Shown here piece after piece: positions 1 through 17,065 of a DNA stretch of 64,000 bases. The stretch comes from Amoebidium appalachense (Eukaryota; Ichthyosporea): contig CAVNZM010000001.1 of the NCBI GenBank assembly GCA_963693365.1, forward strand, positions 17,174,001 to 17,238,000, in the 5' to 3' direction. Within the stretch, counting starts at the first letter, position 1. Each line of letters begins with the position of its first letter. Below the pieces are notes generated by a model that worked only from the letters and a program-made list of their open reading frames with translations, made no database searches and had not been told where the DNA came from. The position numbers and the translations under genes are program-made.

Positions 1-42
1 ACTCTAGAAACGGTAGCTTCATAGGCACTTGGTGCCTGTGTT

Positions 43-73
<31 letters not shown>

Positions 74-381
74 CGCACGCGCGCGTGTGCGTGTTGGGCA
101 TTTTATTTTTTATTTTTTATCTATTTATTTTTTATTTTTTATTTATTTTTATTTATTTTTTTTGGGGGGGGGGGGGGGGAGAAAGGGAAAAAAAAGTAAC
201 AAACACCCACTACACAAGTACACAAACTTTCAAAGCACCCACACACTCCCATACCCGATCATCGGTGTCCGTAACATGCCTTCGTACACAAGACACGATC
301 CATGTGGCAGGGAGCAGGCTTGCTCCAATGCATATACCCGCTTGCACATTGTGAAAGATACTGTTCAGTGCCGGCACATGT

Positions 382-419
<38 letters not shown>

Positions 420-555
420 AGGTGTCAAGCAGTGTAACAGCGACGGATAGGGGACGGGGGGAGGGGGGGGGAGGGGGGGGGTATTTGGGGGGAGACGGGA
501 TCCAGCAGCGCTGTCGAACCTGCAGGATGGTGTATACAATGGGGTCCACAGTGAC

Positions 556-618
<63 letters not shown>

Positions 619-1336
619 CGCGCGCGCGCGTGTGTGTGTGTGCGCGCGCGTGTGTGTGTGTGCGCGTGTGTGTGCGCATGTGTGTGTGCGTGTGTGTGTG
701 TGCCCAATCTGACCTCCAACATCCCCCCGAAATCCCCACCTCCCGATCTTGCTTTTGCATAATCACACACACCGAAGGCCCTTCCAAAAGGCATTACTGG
801 AAGTTCAAACCTCCCCCCCTTCCCCCCCCCCCCCCCCCCCCCCTTCCCCTCCACGGCTTCCGACTCCCATCTTCCCAGCTTCCTCAAATTGTTCCTTCCC
901 TCCCCCCTCCCCCCTCCCCACCCCGGGCCCTCACGTGCACCACCCGCTCTGTTTTTCTCCCCATCTTCTCGGCCTTCTTTTGTAGACACACGGTTTACGT
1001 TTACGCTTGCACTTTTGCACCACACCACCACATACATACTAGGCTGTGATAATCCACAACCACATGACTTTATAGTGTATTTGGACGAGCTACATGTGCT
1101 TGCCTACGGGTCCAGGTTTGATGCCAAGTCGGTTTAGGTAGCGATATTCGAATCGTTGCGAATATTTGGACTTATCTGTCCAACCGATTCTTGCATATCT
1201 GTGGACAAAGTTTACCGGTGCTAGATTCACAAGGTCCTCTTGACTCTTGGGAATGAGGCAAAGTCTGCATGTGTGTTTAATACAGCCATTATAGTCGGAC
1301 TAGGGTTTTAGTCTTTAGTTTAGTTTTAGTTTTTAA
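1..1336. repeat. Low-complexity, gene-free region with GT/CA microsatellites
   Basis: No gene is visible here. The sequence holds (GT)n at about 40-65 running into alternating GC, a T-run followed by a G-run at 151-178, (CA)n at 384-416, a long alternating purine-pyrimidine tract at 557-702 made of (GT)n with (GC)n islands, and C-runs at about 815-843. Open frames over this region are only Cys/Val or His/Thr translations of the dinucleotide repeats. 1040-1336 has ordinary composition but nothing recognisable. Confidence 0.8.
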
Positions 1337-1772
1337 CTGCAAATGACCTATCCTAGCCGACGGTCTCGGAGCATGTACAACATTCGATACAACATTCGAC
1401 ATTATGTTAACTACCAAGTCTTCTGAGCAACAAAAAGGCTTCCTTAACGACGCGATGTATGTTGGCTGTGTTCAGTTATCTTAGTATGCACATGCTTTTG
1501 GTTAGCTCGAGGAAAAGAATAATTTATTATTATTTCTTATTGCCTGTGTATGCCGTGCATAATTGCACTTCCATCGGTTATATAAATAAAGTCCTAATAA
1601 AAAAGCTTCCATGTAAGTCCGAGAAAGTCCTTGTGACGCATGATTGTCAGTACATGCGCACTAGGCACCGTTGTGCACTAGTCAAAATGAGTTGTTAATG
1701 CACAAGCAGTCGAATGTTGTATCGAATGTTGTACATGCTCCGAGACCGTCGGCTATGATAGGTCATTTGCAG
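1337..1772. mobile_element. Non-autonomous DNA transposon (MITE-like) with 64-bp terminal inverted repeats and TTAA flanks
   Basis: The 64 bases at 1337-1400 and the 64 bases at 1709-1772 are reverse complements with a single mismatch. Both arms start CTGCAAATGACCTATC and each contains an internal direct repeat of ACAACATTCGA. The element is flanked on both sides by TTAA (1333-1336 and 1773-1776), which fits a target-site duplication of the kind made by piggyBac and Sola3 transposases. The 308-bp interior has no transposase-sized frame, so it would have to be mobilised in trans. The ends do not begin with the CCC typical of piggyBac, so the superfamily is open. Confidence 0.8.
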
Positions 1773-1811
1773 TTAAACCTACTTATTACGTCATAATAAT
1801 CACGCAAAAAT

Positions 1812-1873
<62 letters not shown>

Positions 1874-2439
1874 CGGTTCAAAGACGGGTCGGGGATGCAT
1901 GCAGGTTTTCTTTTTCTTTCTTTTTTTTTTTTTCTTTCTTTCTTCTTTCTTTCTTCTTTCTTTCCATTTTTTTTTTGTGGGGTGGGGGGAAAGGGGGGTG
2001 GGACAAGTGGCCAAACCTCCCCCCCCCCTCCCCCCTCCCTCCCCCCCCTCCCCCCTTCCCCCCCCCCCCCCCCTTTGGATCCGGAGCCCCCTCCCTACCC
2101 TTTTTTTTTGTCTTCTTCCACAAGCCTTGAGACTTCCCTGTCCATCTCACTTTTACACGCCATGCTGTTGATTAAAGGGCACGGTGGAAAGGGATGAGGT
2201 TCCCGAGGAATATGAAGACGCTCAGGTGCTTACATAGATCAATCTCTACTTTGTACGTCACTATTTTAGTCTCTCATAGTTCCTATCCGGTCAAAAACGG
2301 TGCAAATCTAAGCATACTTCAGCTGTGAAAACTTGAAGTTGAAGTTTCGATTTGCATTTTTACTGTCTGTGGCATGTACAATACATACGGAGAACTAGAA
2401 CTGTGCTTCAATTACTACACAGAAAGTTTGTTTTGATAG

Positions 2440-2483
2440 ACTATATATATATGTATATATATATACTATATATGTATGTATAT

Positions 2484-2523
<40 letters not shown>

Positions 2524-2537
2524 TATATATATATATA

Positions 2538-2580
<43 letters not shown>
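2440..2580. repeat. (TA)n alternating AT tract
   Basis: About 140 bases of nearly pure alternating T and A, interrupted by short TATG and CATA variants, self-complementary along its length. Such tracts can extrude as cruciforms and often vary in length. No coding potential. Confidence 0.85.
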
Positions 2581-2586
<6 letters not shown>

Positions 2587-3197
2587 TACATACATATAGA
2601 TGATGCCACGTATTGTAATATGTTTGGTGGCCATGAGGGCTTTGTATGAAGTGGGGGTGGGGGGGGGGGGGGGGAAGGGGGGGCTGTACGCAACTCTAGT
2701 AGTCGTGGCTTTTTTTGGGTGGTTTTGGAAACTGCTACAAAAAATGTGGTTGTCAACAAGTCACAAAGCATCCAGCACTGCTCTGTAATTGGTCGGACAG
2801 CAAATGTGGCCCCTCCATCTCCCTCCCTTGCCCCTCCCCCCCCCCCCCCCCCCCCCCCCCCTACCCCCTTCCTCCCCCTCCCCCCCTCTTCAAAAAAAAG
2901 AAAAAAAAAAAAAAAAAAGGACTCTGCAGCACGGTACTAAGGATAAAACCACCCTGCTGCGTCAGGGGTACCACCACACCAAAATCTACATGGTTTTGCA
3001 GGGTTAGCAATTTGATATTCATAACCACCGCATCTTCCCTCATTTGTTCTTGACTGCTGCTCCCTCAGAGTCTACCAGCTACCCACATTGACCCCCCCCC
3101 CCCCCCCCCCCCGGTACCCCGCTCTCCCGTTCCCGACCTCGAGCCCCCGGGCTTTCTGACTCAAAGGGCTTCCTGAGGCATTTTACAAGAAGCTGTA

Positions 3198-3239
<42 letters not shown>

Positions 3240-3694
3240 CCTCCCCGCCCGGCGGCCTCCCTGCACTTTTGGAACTTCTATACCATCTCGAGGGTGCAGA
3301 AAACCAGTGCAGTAGCGCAGAGACATTCAAAAGTTGACTCTGACACTTATCTCTTGTTTGAGTTTGGTTCTGGCCGCCTTCCATTACACCATAAGTCATC
3401 CTCTGTGGTTCGCGTTTTTGGGTGGGTACCGGCCCCCGAAGATTGTTGGTCACTCATTGATTTTATTGGTGTTTTTCTTTCCCCCCCCCCCCCCCCCCCC
3501 CCCCCCCCGTCACTACCACATATTCGTAAAGGCGACAAATAGGTTATACTATTCGTAGCTATGACTCGCGCTGGTACATAAGCTGTATTCAGAATGATAT
3601 CTCTCCTCAAGCATCCTATTGCACTCTCATCCCTTTTCCATGGTGTGAGGAGAAACTCAATATAACCATCCCCCCCCCTCCCCCCCCCCCCTTC

Positions 3695-3700
3695 TTTATT
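3695..3700 (-). promoter_or_regulatory. Candidate polyadenylation signal AATAAA of the FAM20-like gene
   Basis: TTTATT on the plus strand reads AATAAA on the coding strand, about 145 bases downstream of the TAG stop at 3846-3848. It is the first canonical hexamer after the stop. Positional inference only. Confidence 0.45.
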
Positions 3701-3845
3701 TCGAAAGAGGGGCAGGGGTAGGAAGGGGGTGGGGAACACAAAAAAAAAAAAAAGAGAGAGAGAAGAAAAAAGAAGAAAAAAGACCAAAGCAAAAGAAAGG
3801 AAACAAAACGCCAAACCGACACCGCTAATATTTCCAATAAACCCA

Positions 3846-10223
<6,378 letters not shown>

Positions 10224-10660
10224 TTTCAATTCCTTCACAATACAAAAGTTCTTTAAAGGCTAAAAGTGAGCGAAGGTGTTGGCAGCGGGCTTTTTTCCTA
10301 TTGCAGCATTCCTTTCAGAGGCTAAAAGCGCACTCTAAGGTGCCAGACAATTTACGTGCAGCCAGAAAGTGCGTTCTGTGTTCAGTGCACCTGAACGAAT
10401 CCTGCAACAGCGCCCTTTTGATTAGCAAGAGCCTTGCGCACAAAAAAAAAAAATGATGGCTAACTTTTGGTTTATGCGTCTATGAGACAACTGTCTTTGC
10501 GTGTTTCCCTTGTTTCCTAGGCTTTTGTGAGAGCGTCACGGCAGTGCTTCGACACTACAATAACGTATCTGGTCCACAGGTCCAGGTTTGGACAAGTGAC
10601 AGACTGGTGGTACTGGGTGCCGTGTGGTGATTGGAGCAATAAAACAATTTGTAAGCCTGA
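10224..10660. other. Upstream region of the FAM20-like gene
   Basis: Ordinary base composition without microsatellites, lying upstream of the FAM20-like start. Two related words, GGCTAAAAGTGAGCG and GGCTAAAAGCGCACT, occur near 10258 and 10320 and may be duplicated regulatory sequence. No TATA box is obvious. Likely promoter and 5' leader by position only. Confidence 0.35.
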
Positions 10661-12664
10661 TTGGCTGAATCTATTGAATCTATTCGGATCTATTCATCTT
10701 TTCGCCCCATCACACTAACCCAGGTTGTTCGTAGAATAGATTCTTTGAAGCTTGCTTACTTAGGTTATTTGTATCGACTACTCGCCGATAAGCGAAACAG
10801 ATATTCACATTGGTGGATATCCATCCACGCTGATATCTTGATGTCTATCCACCTGCAAATAAAACACGGTAGACAGACCTCGGAAGGTCAGTCTGGCAAG
10901 TCTCGAAACGGACCACTGAAACATGCACATTTGCACATCACCCTAGGTTTCAATCTATTCTTCACATACACACATGCCAATCCGCTTTTCGTAAAAACAA
11001 TTCATGTTATGTTCAAATAATGGCACTGCACGATTCTATGCAAGTTGGTGCACGATATGTTGGTTTTATTAATTGGAAAACTGCTTACGATTCTGTCTCC
11101 CCTGGTCTCCTATGGGAAAAGCTTGCTGCACGGGGTGTACCACACTGCATTGGTGTTTTGTTAGAAGGACTCTTGTCTCAAACCTATGGTAGAGCTGTGA
11201 TTAATGGGCACCTTTCATATGGTTTTGCTCGTACTAGAGGTCTCTTGCAGGGTTCATTGCTTAGCCCCTTTTTGTTTAACCTATTTATAGATTATTTGGC
11301 TGTCAAGATTTTTGCCGAAAATGATGACCCTATTAATAACTTTCCGCCTGCACTTCTCTATGCTGATGATCTGTCCCTCCTTGCCCGTACCCCTAGACGC
11401 CTGCAAAGATTGTTCGATGTAGTGTCAGAGTGGTGCAAGGCAAACCTTATGATCCTTAACATAGACAAATGTGGTGTTCTTGTACCTGATATAGCTAACA
11501 ACTTACACACATTTACATTAGCATCTAAACCTGTACCTATAGTTCCAGAATACAAATATCTTGGTGTTCCGGTTAATTCTGTTGGTGTTATGTTTTCCCA
11601 TATGGTCGAAAAGAGGGTAGAGCTGGCTCGTAAGCGGTTAGCTTTCTTCTCGCCTAATATTTTTTTTGACACACCCCTCCATCCTTCTATTAGACTTACA
11701 TTTATTCGCACTTTTGTCTTCCCGGCATGTGAATATGGTTTACCCCTTCTCGCCGATTGAATCAAGAAAGAGAGAACTAGAGCGCTTAAACCCTTGGCAA
11801 ATTTCCTTGAAGCAGAAGTTGCCTCCTTTCTATCTTACAACTGTTGTAAACCTGGGCCTGTAACGCTCTCGATATATGGTCTGGTCCCAATAGCTGCTAG
11901 AGTATCCCATCTCGCGCTGAAATTCAATAAGCACATAAGCCGCTTAAAGAAGTACTTGCCCTCCCACCCTCTCTTCTCTATCCGACCTGTCCCCTCCTCA
12001 CCTCTCCCCTCTTTCCTTCCCTCTCTCTCTCCTTTTCCCCCGGGCACAAATACAAATAAACCCCGCAAAAGTGTGCGTGTGACTTTGGACTGCCACTTAC
12101 TTATCAGACATGTACACAATCACAAGATAATTACACAACTTGAACAAATGGAAAAAGATACCACACGACACCAGACCCGATGAAAGCATACACCTTGAAC
12201 AACCAAGCCTTATGTCTCGTTTTATATATAATGACCGCCTTACTTCAACCATATTGCCAAATATGGCACTCGCAAATGTGTAACACCTAAATACATATTA
12301 CCTTCCTGTAGAATTGGTCTTTCTCTAGCTGATGGTCTTATTGATCACATACCGCGCATTTACTGTACACGTGCTATACAGTGGAGATCTAATAACTACG
12401 GTATAAGGTGGCATCGTTTGCATGCCCAAACAACACACACACACACACCAGTTTAAACGGTCATGTATCGCCAAATGAAGTTTGATAGACCACATAATAC
12501 CGCAACACACACACGTCACATTCACAACAGACACCCAGAAAGATAGCTTACGTATACCTAGAAATTACAACATCTTTGATAAATTTATACTAAACATGCG
12601 AAACTACGACCTGTTTATTAGATGTATTGATTGGTTTGAGAAACACATCATTGCAAAATTCTAG

Positions 12665-12723
<59 letters not shown>

Positions 12724-12771
12724 ACACACACACACACAACCAGCTGATACCGAGTGTCCCAGGGGAGCCCG

Positions 12772-12803
<32 letters not shown>
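10661..12803 (+). pseudogene. Decayed non-LTR (LINE) retrotransposon, reverse transcriptase fragment
   Basis: The frame from 11020 to 11760 (246 codons) carries RT motifs in order: YVGFINWKTAYDSV (motif A), GLLQGSLLSPFLFNLFIDYL (motif B), LLYADDLSLL (motif C, YADD) and YKYLGV (motif D region). The same frame continues past an in-frame TGA (11758-11760) with another ~75 RT/thumb-like residues. A different frame from 10661 contains SFRPITL, the pre-motif-A word of LINE RTs, so the copy is frameshifted upstream of 11020. The first motif A aspartate is Asn here (FIN). No endonuclease or complete ORF is present. CA-rich DNA and an A-run (about 12774-12803) close the 3' side and may be the remnant tail. 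It is dead by stop, frameshift and missing catalytic Asp. Confidence 0.8.
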
Positions 12804-12804
<1 letters not shown>

Positions 12805-13054
12805 GGGGAACCCCAACTAATTGATGCACTTGTTACTGGATAACTCGTGAAGTTTTTATTGTCTTCTCAGTATGCCGTGCATACTTGCATATCTTTCCGT
12901 CGAATAAATCCAGTCAAAAGAAATTTTTTTTTCTTAGTCTTTATGGTGTCTCGTAGAGAAAGTAAACCCTGATATATAATCATCACCCGACAGCTATGTA
13001 CGTGATCATGATATACCGCTGAGGGGATACTCCGAGCAAAACCCCCCCCATACC
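12804..13054. other. Non-coding spacer
   Basis: Ordinary-composition DNA between the retroelement A-run and the 13 kb hairpin. I see no gene. It includes ATAAATCCAGTC near 12904, a weak polyadenylation-like word. Confidence 0.5.
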
Positions 13055-13086
13055 CACGGCCATCTAGAGACTCCTAGATGGCCGTG
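13055..13086. repeat. Perfect 13-bp-arm hairpin, copy 1 of a recurring element
   Basis: Left arm CACGGCCATCTAG (13055-13067) and right arm CTAGATGGCCGTG (13074-13086) are exact reverse complements around a 6-base loop. The same arms recur at 43105-43143 immediately upstream of the secreted repeat protein gene. Confidence 0.9.
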
Positions 13087-13351
13087 CCCCATACCTGAGA
13101 CTGGTCTCTCTTTGCCTCGAGTAAACAGCGTAAACCCCCGGATCTATTTCAGTCCAATGGATCCAGCGAACAAGAGCCAACCGAAGACGGGATCCGGAAG
13201 GGGTCAGTGTACGGCGGTGTGGTTTTGGTCACGTGGCCTGCGCAATTTATAAGTTAAAGGAGACCTTTATCCCCGGGTTACGATATTCCGAGCGTCGGGG
13301 TGTGATCTGATTGGATGACGACACGACCTTTAACTTCAGTTAGTCTTGCCG

Positions 13352-13459
13352 TGATTGGCCTAGAGCGCACTCACCGAAATAACCAGGCTATGGACATTTC
13401 TATTGGGTTAGAGGAATCGAATAACCGGGTTAATGGGTGAGTGCGCTGCTAGCCAATCA
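13352..13459. repeat. 24-bp inverted repeat with outward CCAAT boxes
   Basis: 13352-13375 (TGATTGGC...GCGCACTCACC) is mirrored by the reverse complement at 13436-13459, with differences confined to the five central bases. Each arm contains an ATTGG/CCAAT box. The 60 bp between arms contain two AATAACC words. Either a very short inverted-repeat element or a symmetrical promoter module. Confidence 0.65.
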
Positions 13460-13559
13460 AAGCGATCACTAGGAAAATGAGCCTGAAATGTGAATGTAAT
13501 GATGTATGAATCAAATAACCGAGTTAAAGTTTGCATAATGTATCAATAAAGTGAATGCT

Positions 13560-13725
13560 AAATCTTTATGGGTCATATCGTAACCGGATCATGTCGGCTC
13601 GTGTCCTCGCTCGACCTCGTTATTTCGGCTCGCCTTGACGATTATTTTGGCTCGCCTATCGGCTCGCCAAAATAACCGACGGCTCGCCGAAATAACTTCG
13701 GTCTCGCTCGGCCACTCGCCCCATG
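13560..13725. repeat. Cluster of GGCTCGCC and AATAAC(C) words
   Basis: Within about 165 bases GGCTCGCC (or GGCTCGTG) recurs at least five times, interleaved with direct and inverted AATAAC/GTTATTT words. No coding sense. May be a short array of protein-binding sites or a decayed repeat. Confidence 0.5.
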
Positions 13726-13929
13726 ACTCCTGATTATGCAACCAATATAGACAGGCTACGTGAAAACCGGCCCAGTGCCGATCGGTCACCTATCTAGTGG
13801 GCAGTGAGACGGCGGCCGCAACCCATCGATATTCGCTGGTACCCCTTGGCCGTTGTGTGAGAACCCAGAGGTGTCTGAAGTCTCGCGCCAAACACTCCAA
13901 AGCCGTGAATAAAAGTGCCCGTAACTGCC

Positions 13930-14414
13930 AGCCCGCCCAGCCGGGGTTTTTGGATCACATGCATGCACGTACACACGCATGCACACACATCGTCGCGCGC
14001 ATGTGCGCACACGTACATAGAGCTGGACACACTGTTGTACGAAACTGCATGATATGCGGTGGCGTACACACACCCAGCAACCTAGCCCACACCTACACAT
14101 ACAAACGCGTACACGCACACACGGCCTATTCTTACACACACACGTATACATATTATGCACACACACACTCACACACACATACGCACGCAATAGCACCAGG
14201 GCATTGTGACTCACGCACATGCACACGTTTTTGTATACGGCACGTACCGACAAGCACCTCACGCGCGCGCGCACACACACACATACATTCATACACACGA
14301 ATAGGCATTGGTACACGGCACGTGTTGATCTTGTGGATTAATGACACACTGCCATAAACAAACCAACAGGCACACACACACACGCACACACGCACACACA
14401 CACACACGCACACG

Positions 14415-14450
<36 letters not shown>

Positions 14451-14850
14451 CGAGCACACACAACCACAGTGGCAAACAGTGATATAAACTGGCAAACACA
14501 CGCTCATATACGCACAAACACACACAGCTCATACACACTGTGACAGAGGCACACGCACAAACACACACACACACAAACGCAGGCACAGGAGTGTGTGCGT
14601 GCTCGCATGAGCATGCGTACACACATGCGCAAACCAAGCACACCGGGTAGCATGGAACCACAACGGCACATAAACATACACACACGCATACAAAAACAAG
14701 CACAAAGACGTCACTCATGGCATGCATGTTTGCTGCAAGACCCTAAGTTTGTGCGCGCGCGTGTGAAAAGAGCGTGTGAAGCACACACCAGATCAGTGAC
14801 ACATAACCACGAGCGCGTATGCACGCGCATAAAGACACACACGCCTTTCA
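13930..14850. repeat. CA-rich alternating DNA
   Basis: About 0.9 kb of interrupted (CA)n, (CACG)n and (CATA)n with no exon-like segment. Open frames on both strands here are repeat translations. Confidence 0.8.
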
Positions 14851-14879
14851 GAATGGCAAGGATTATGGCTTATGTCGTT

Positions 14880-16321
14880 GACTAACATAGCAGAGAGTGG
14901 GAAATATTGCTAAAACACCTTCTCTCCATTCTCTGTTACTTCTGTTAGCTCTGGGCACCAGAGCTTTGCTCAGCCTAAGTAGCTAAGGTTCTTTTTGTGC
15001 ACCCTCCCAGGCCTGGAGTGTTGTGTAGTGTGTCCCTGTCACAAATTGTCGCTTATATTCTTTTTTATTCTGCTCTTTCTTCTTCTGGGCTCCAATATCA
15101 TATTAGCTCCGCTTAGAGCGAGCCCTTGAAGCTTCAACCACTTTCAACAGGTAAGCATGGTGAAAAATCGCATTCAAGGTGATCATTGAATCGGCGCAGC
15201 GCTAACATTCGAAGTGTTAGTTCATTTTTTCTCCTCACGGCCCCTGGTTTGCGTAACTATGTCCTATTTACTGTCTCGAAAGTATAGGTTCGGACTTCTG
15301 TTAGACAAGTCACGTTCGACCAAGGAAGGCTTCAACAAAGTTCAGTTAAGGTAAGGGGGTTTCTTTCCCCATTCCCGCACATCCGGCCGGGTCAAGCCAT
15401 TTATTCAGCATATAAATCATGATATGAACTGCAGTCTTATTCCAAACGCTTTATTATTATTATTCCATTCTTCATTTCTTTTTTGTCTCTTTTTTTCTTC
15501 TTTTTTGTTGTATTATTGCCCATATGTACCTTGCTTCTTCCAAACGATGGTGCGCAATTGATGCGCAGCACACCAGTCATATAGCTAGAATCGCCTCTGA
15601 CCCGACCCGGCCCGGAAAGCTAAAAGAAACCCCCTTAGTAAAGCCTGCTGGCCCAGCAGCACTCTGGGTCCGGGGGGTTTGGGGGTGTCTCCCTAGACTC
15701 ACTTAAACCGCAGGACTATGTGGTGATTGGTTTAAGTAACCAATCAGAACACGACATAACAGGAAACCAATCATTTACAGCTTTGGCACTTTCGTGGCTT
15801 TGCCGCACTCGCTGGCTCCAGCCTGTAAAATGCACTTTGCATCAGGGCTTGAATTATGTTCTAGGAGTGGTGGCTTGTTTGAAAGATGGCGCATATGTAT
15901 TTTGGCAACTTTGCCTGTATTCCACTTCCACTCAACTGGGTTATATTAATATTTTTTATAGTGTTTAGTTCCACTGGCCCTGAGTTCAGTGGACATGGCG
16001 CTCCATGTCAAGTGGCCTTTTTCGGGTTTCAGACTTTCAGGTTTTTAGGTCCAAGTGGCACTGTAATTTCTGGCCCTGCTTTCAAAAGAGGTTACACACC
16101 CACCATCCGCTTGTTTCACGCACACTTACAACCACAGCCTAGCGCTGTGACCTTTGCCTTTTTCTTATGCAGTTTCCTGCTTTCCTGCATCCCGCACAGA
16201 AACACAGATCTGCCTCGGGTTTAGGGAGGTTTGGGGTAGCCGGAACGAACAACATAAGAGCAAAAGTTGTAGGCCTTCAAACAGATCTAAATTGTTACTC
16301 TATAACGGCGGGAGTTGCAAA
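14880..16321 (+). other. Promoter and 5' leader region of the tetraspan gene
   Basis: Ordinary-composition DNA upstream of the ATG at 16322. A good splice donor word CAACAGGTAAGC occurs at 15144-15155 and an acceptor-like CCCGCACAG precedes 16201, so a leader intron is plausible. CCAAT-type words occur at about 15725-15775 (CCAATCAGAAC and CCAATCATT). No TATA box is obvious. No other gene is recognised. Confidence 0.4.
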
Positions 16322-17065
16322 ATGGGACACACAGACAACAGTTACGCGTTTGCGCGCTTCGTTTGCAGTGTTGTGGCCATCATCCTCATTGGCTACTCGG
16401 CAGTTACAGCTCTATGCACCGTCTTCAGCCTGCGGTGGTTTGTTGGGGCGACTGAAAACAATGTCTCGCTCGGGATTATGAGTGAAAACTGTGTAACAAA
16501 CACGACGGTAAACATGCGAGTGTTCATGCAGGAAAAGCTCCGCTTCTGCAGTTACGACACGTTCAGCTTTTCAGACATCACAACCCCAGATGAAAAGGCG
16601 GTGGTAGCCCTTTTGTTCCTGTCATTCATCCTCGGCAGTGTGTGCATTTTCTTCCTCCTTTTAAACGTTTTTACGTGCGTTAGTTGCGCTCACTTCTGGA
16701 ATGCCGTCACGTCAGCTCTAGCTTTCCTCCAATTCATATTCATTCTTGCCGTCTGCACTGACATGGCCGCCGTCAACGGGTGGGGCCAGCCCCAAGGAAC
16801 CAAGCTTGGGCCAGCATACATAGCAAACATCGTTGGGATATTCACCTCGCTGTTTGGCTGTCTTTTGTGTGCGGCTATCTATCGTTACTTGAGGCTGCAC
16901 GACGCTGAGAAGTGGAAGCGGTCCATGCCTCTCGCCACCATGGCACCCATTGCCACGGATATATCCCCCGCAGTCTCCAGACCGAAAAAGTTTATGGACG
17001 ACTTCCCTGCTACACCAGTTGCGGCTGCTATTCGGCCTGATAAGAATGGGGCAAATGCAGTATGA
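16322..17065 (+). CDS. Four-helix (tetraspan) membrane protein, single exon, 247 aa
   Basis: The ATG at 16322 begins a 247-codon frame ending at TGA 17065. An in-frame ATG at 16154 would add 56 low-quality residues and crosses a likely leader splice acceptor, so I prefer 16322. Hydrophobic helices lie at about 12-35, 92-118, 124-148 and 165-190. Both ends should be cytoplasmic. The first loop (36-91) holds two cysteines (57, 76), a glycosylation site NTT (60) and no W-x-x-W signature. The second loop is short (149-164). The C-terminal tail of about 57 residues is basic-proline rich. Topology resembles the claudin/PMP22/LHFPL class or amastin-like proteins, but no diagnostic motif decides. Function is unknown. 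It is convergent with the sugar porter. Confidence 0.7.
   Translation: MGHTDNSYAFARFVCSVVAIILIGYSAVTALCTVFSLRWFVGATENNVSLGIMSENCVTNTTVNMRVFMQEKLRFCSYDTFSFSDITTPDEKAVVALLFLSFILGSVCIFFLLLNVFTCVSCAHFWNAVTSALAFLQFIFILAVCTDMAAVNGWGQPQGTKLGPAYIANIVGIFTSLFGCLLCAAIYRYLRLHDAEKWKRSMPLATMAPIATDISPAVSRPKKFMDDFPATPVAAAIRPDKNGANAV

Larger units (their letters stand above)
1773..3845. repeat. Gene-free repeat-rich stretch: (CA)n, (TA)n, poly-C runs
   Basis: Contains (CA)n at 1813-1870, a T/C-rich then C-rich tract at 1915-2085, an AT-alternating palindromic tract at about 2440-2580, and C-runs at 2828-2862, 3083-3112, 3200-3238 (39 consecutive C) and 3481-3508. No exon could be supported. The strand-minus sequence AATAAA (TTTATT on the plus strand, 3695-3700) about 150 bases past the stop of the gene at 3846 is a plausible polyadenylation signal for that gene. 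Confidence 0.75.

Noticed and set aside
45-1049. Long open frames over GT/CA repeats (also around 7.2-7.6, 14, 20.1-20.8, 31.7-32.2, 35.0-35.9, 60.3-60.7 kb)
   Set aside because: They are Cys/Val, His/Thr or Gly/Pro translations of simple repeats, open in several frames and both strands, with no domain or splice logic.
16154-16321. Upstream in-frame ATG for the tetraspan gene
   Set aside because: The added 56 residues lack a signal and overlap an acceptor-like CCCGCACAG, more likely a leader intron and 5' UTR.
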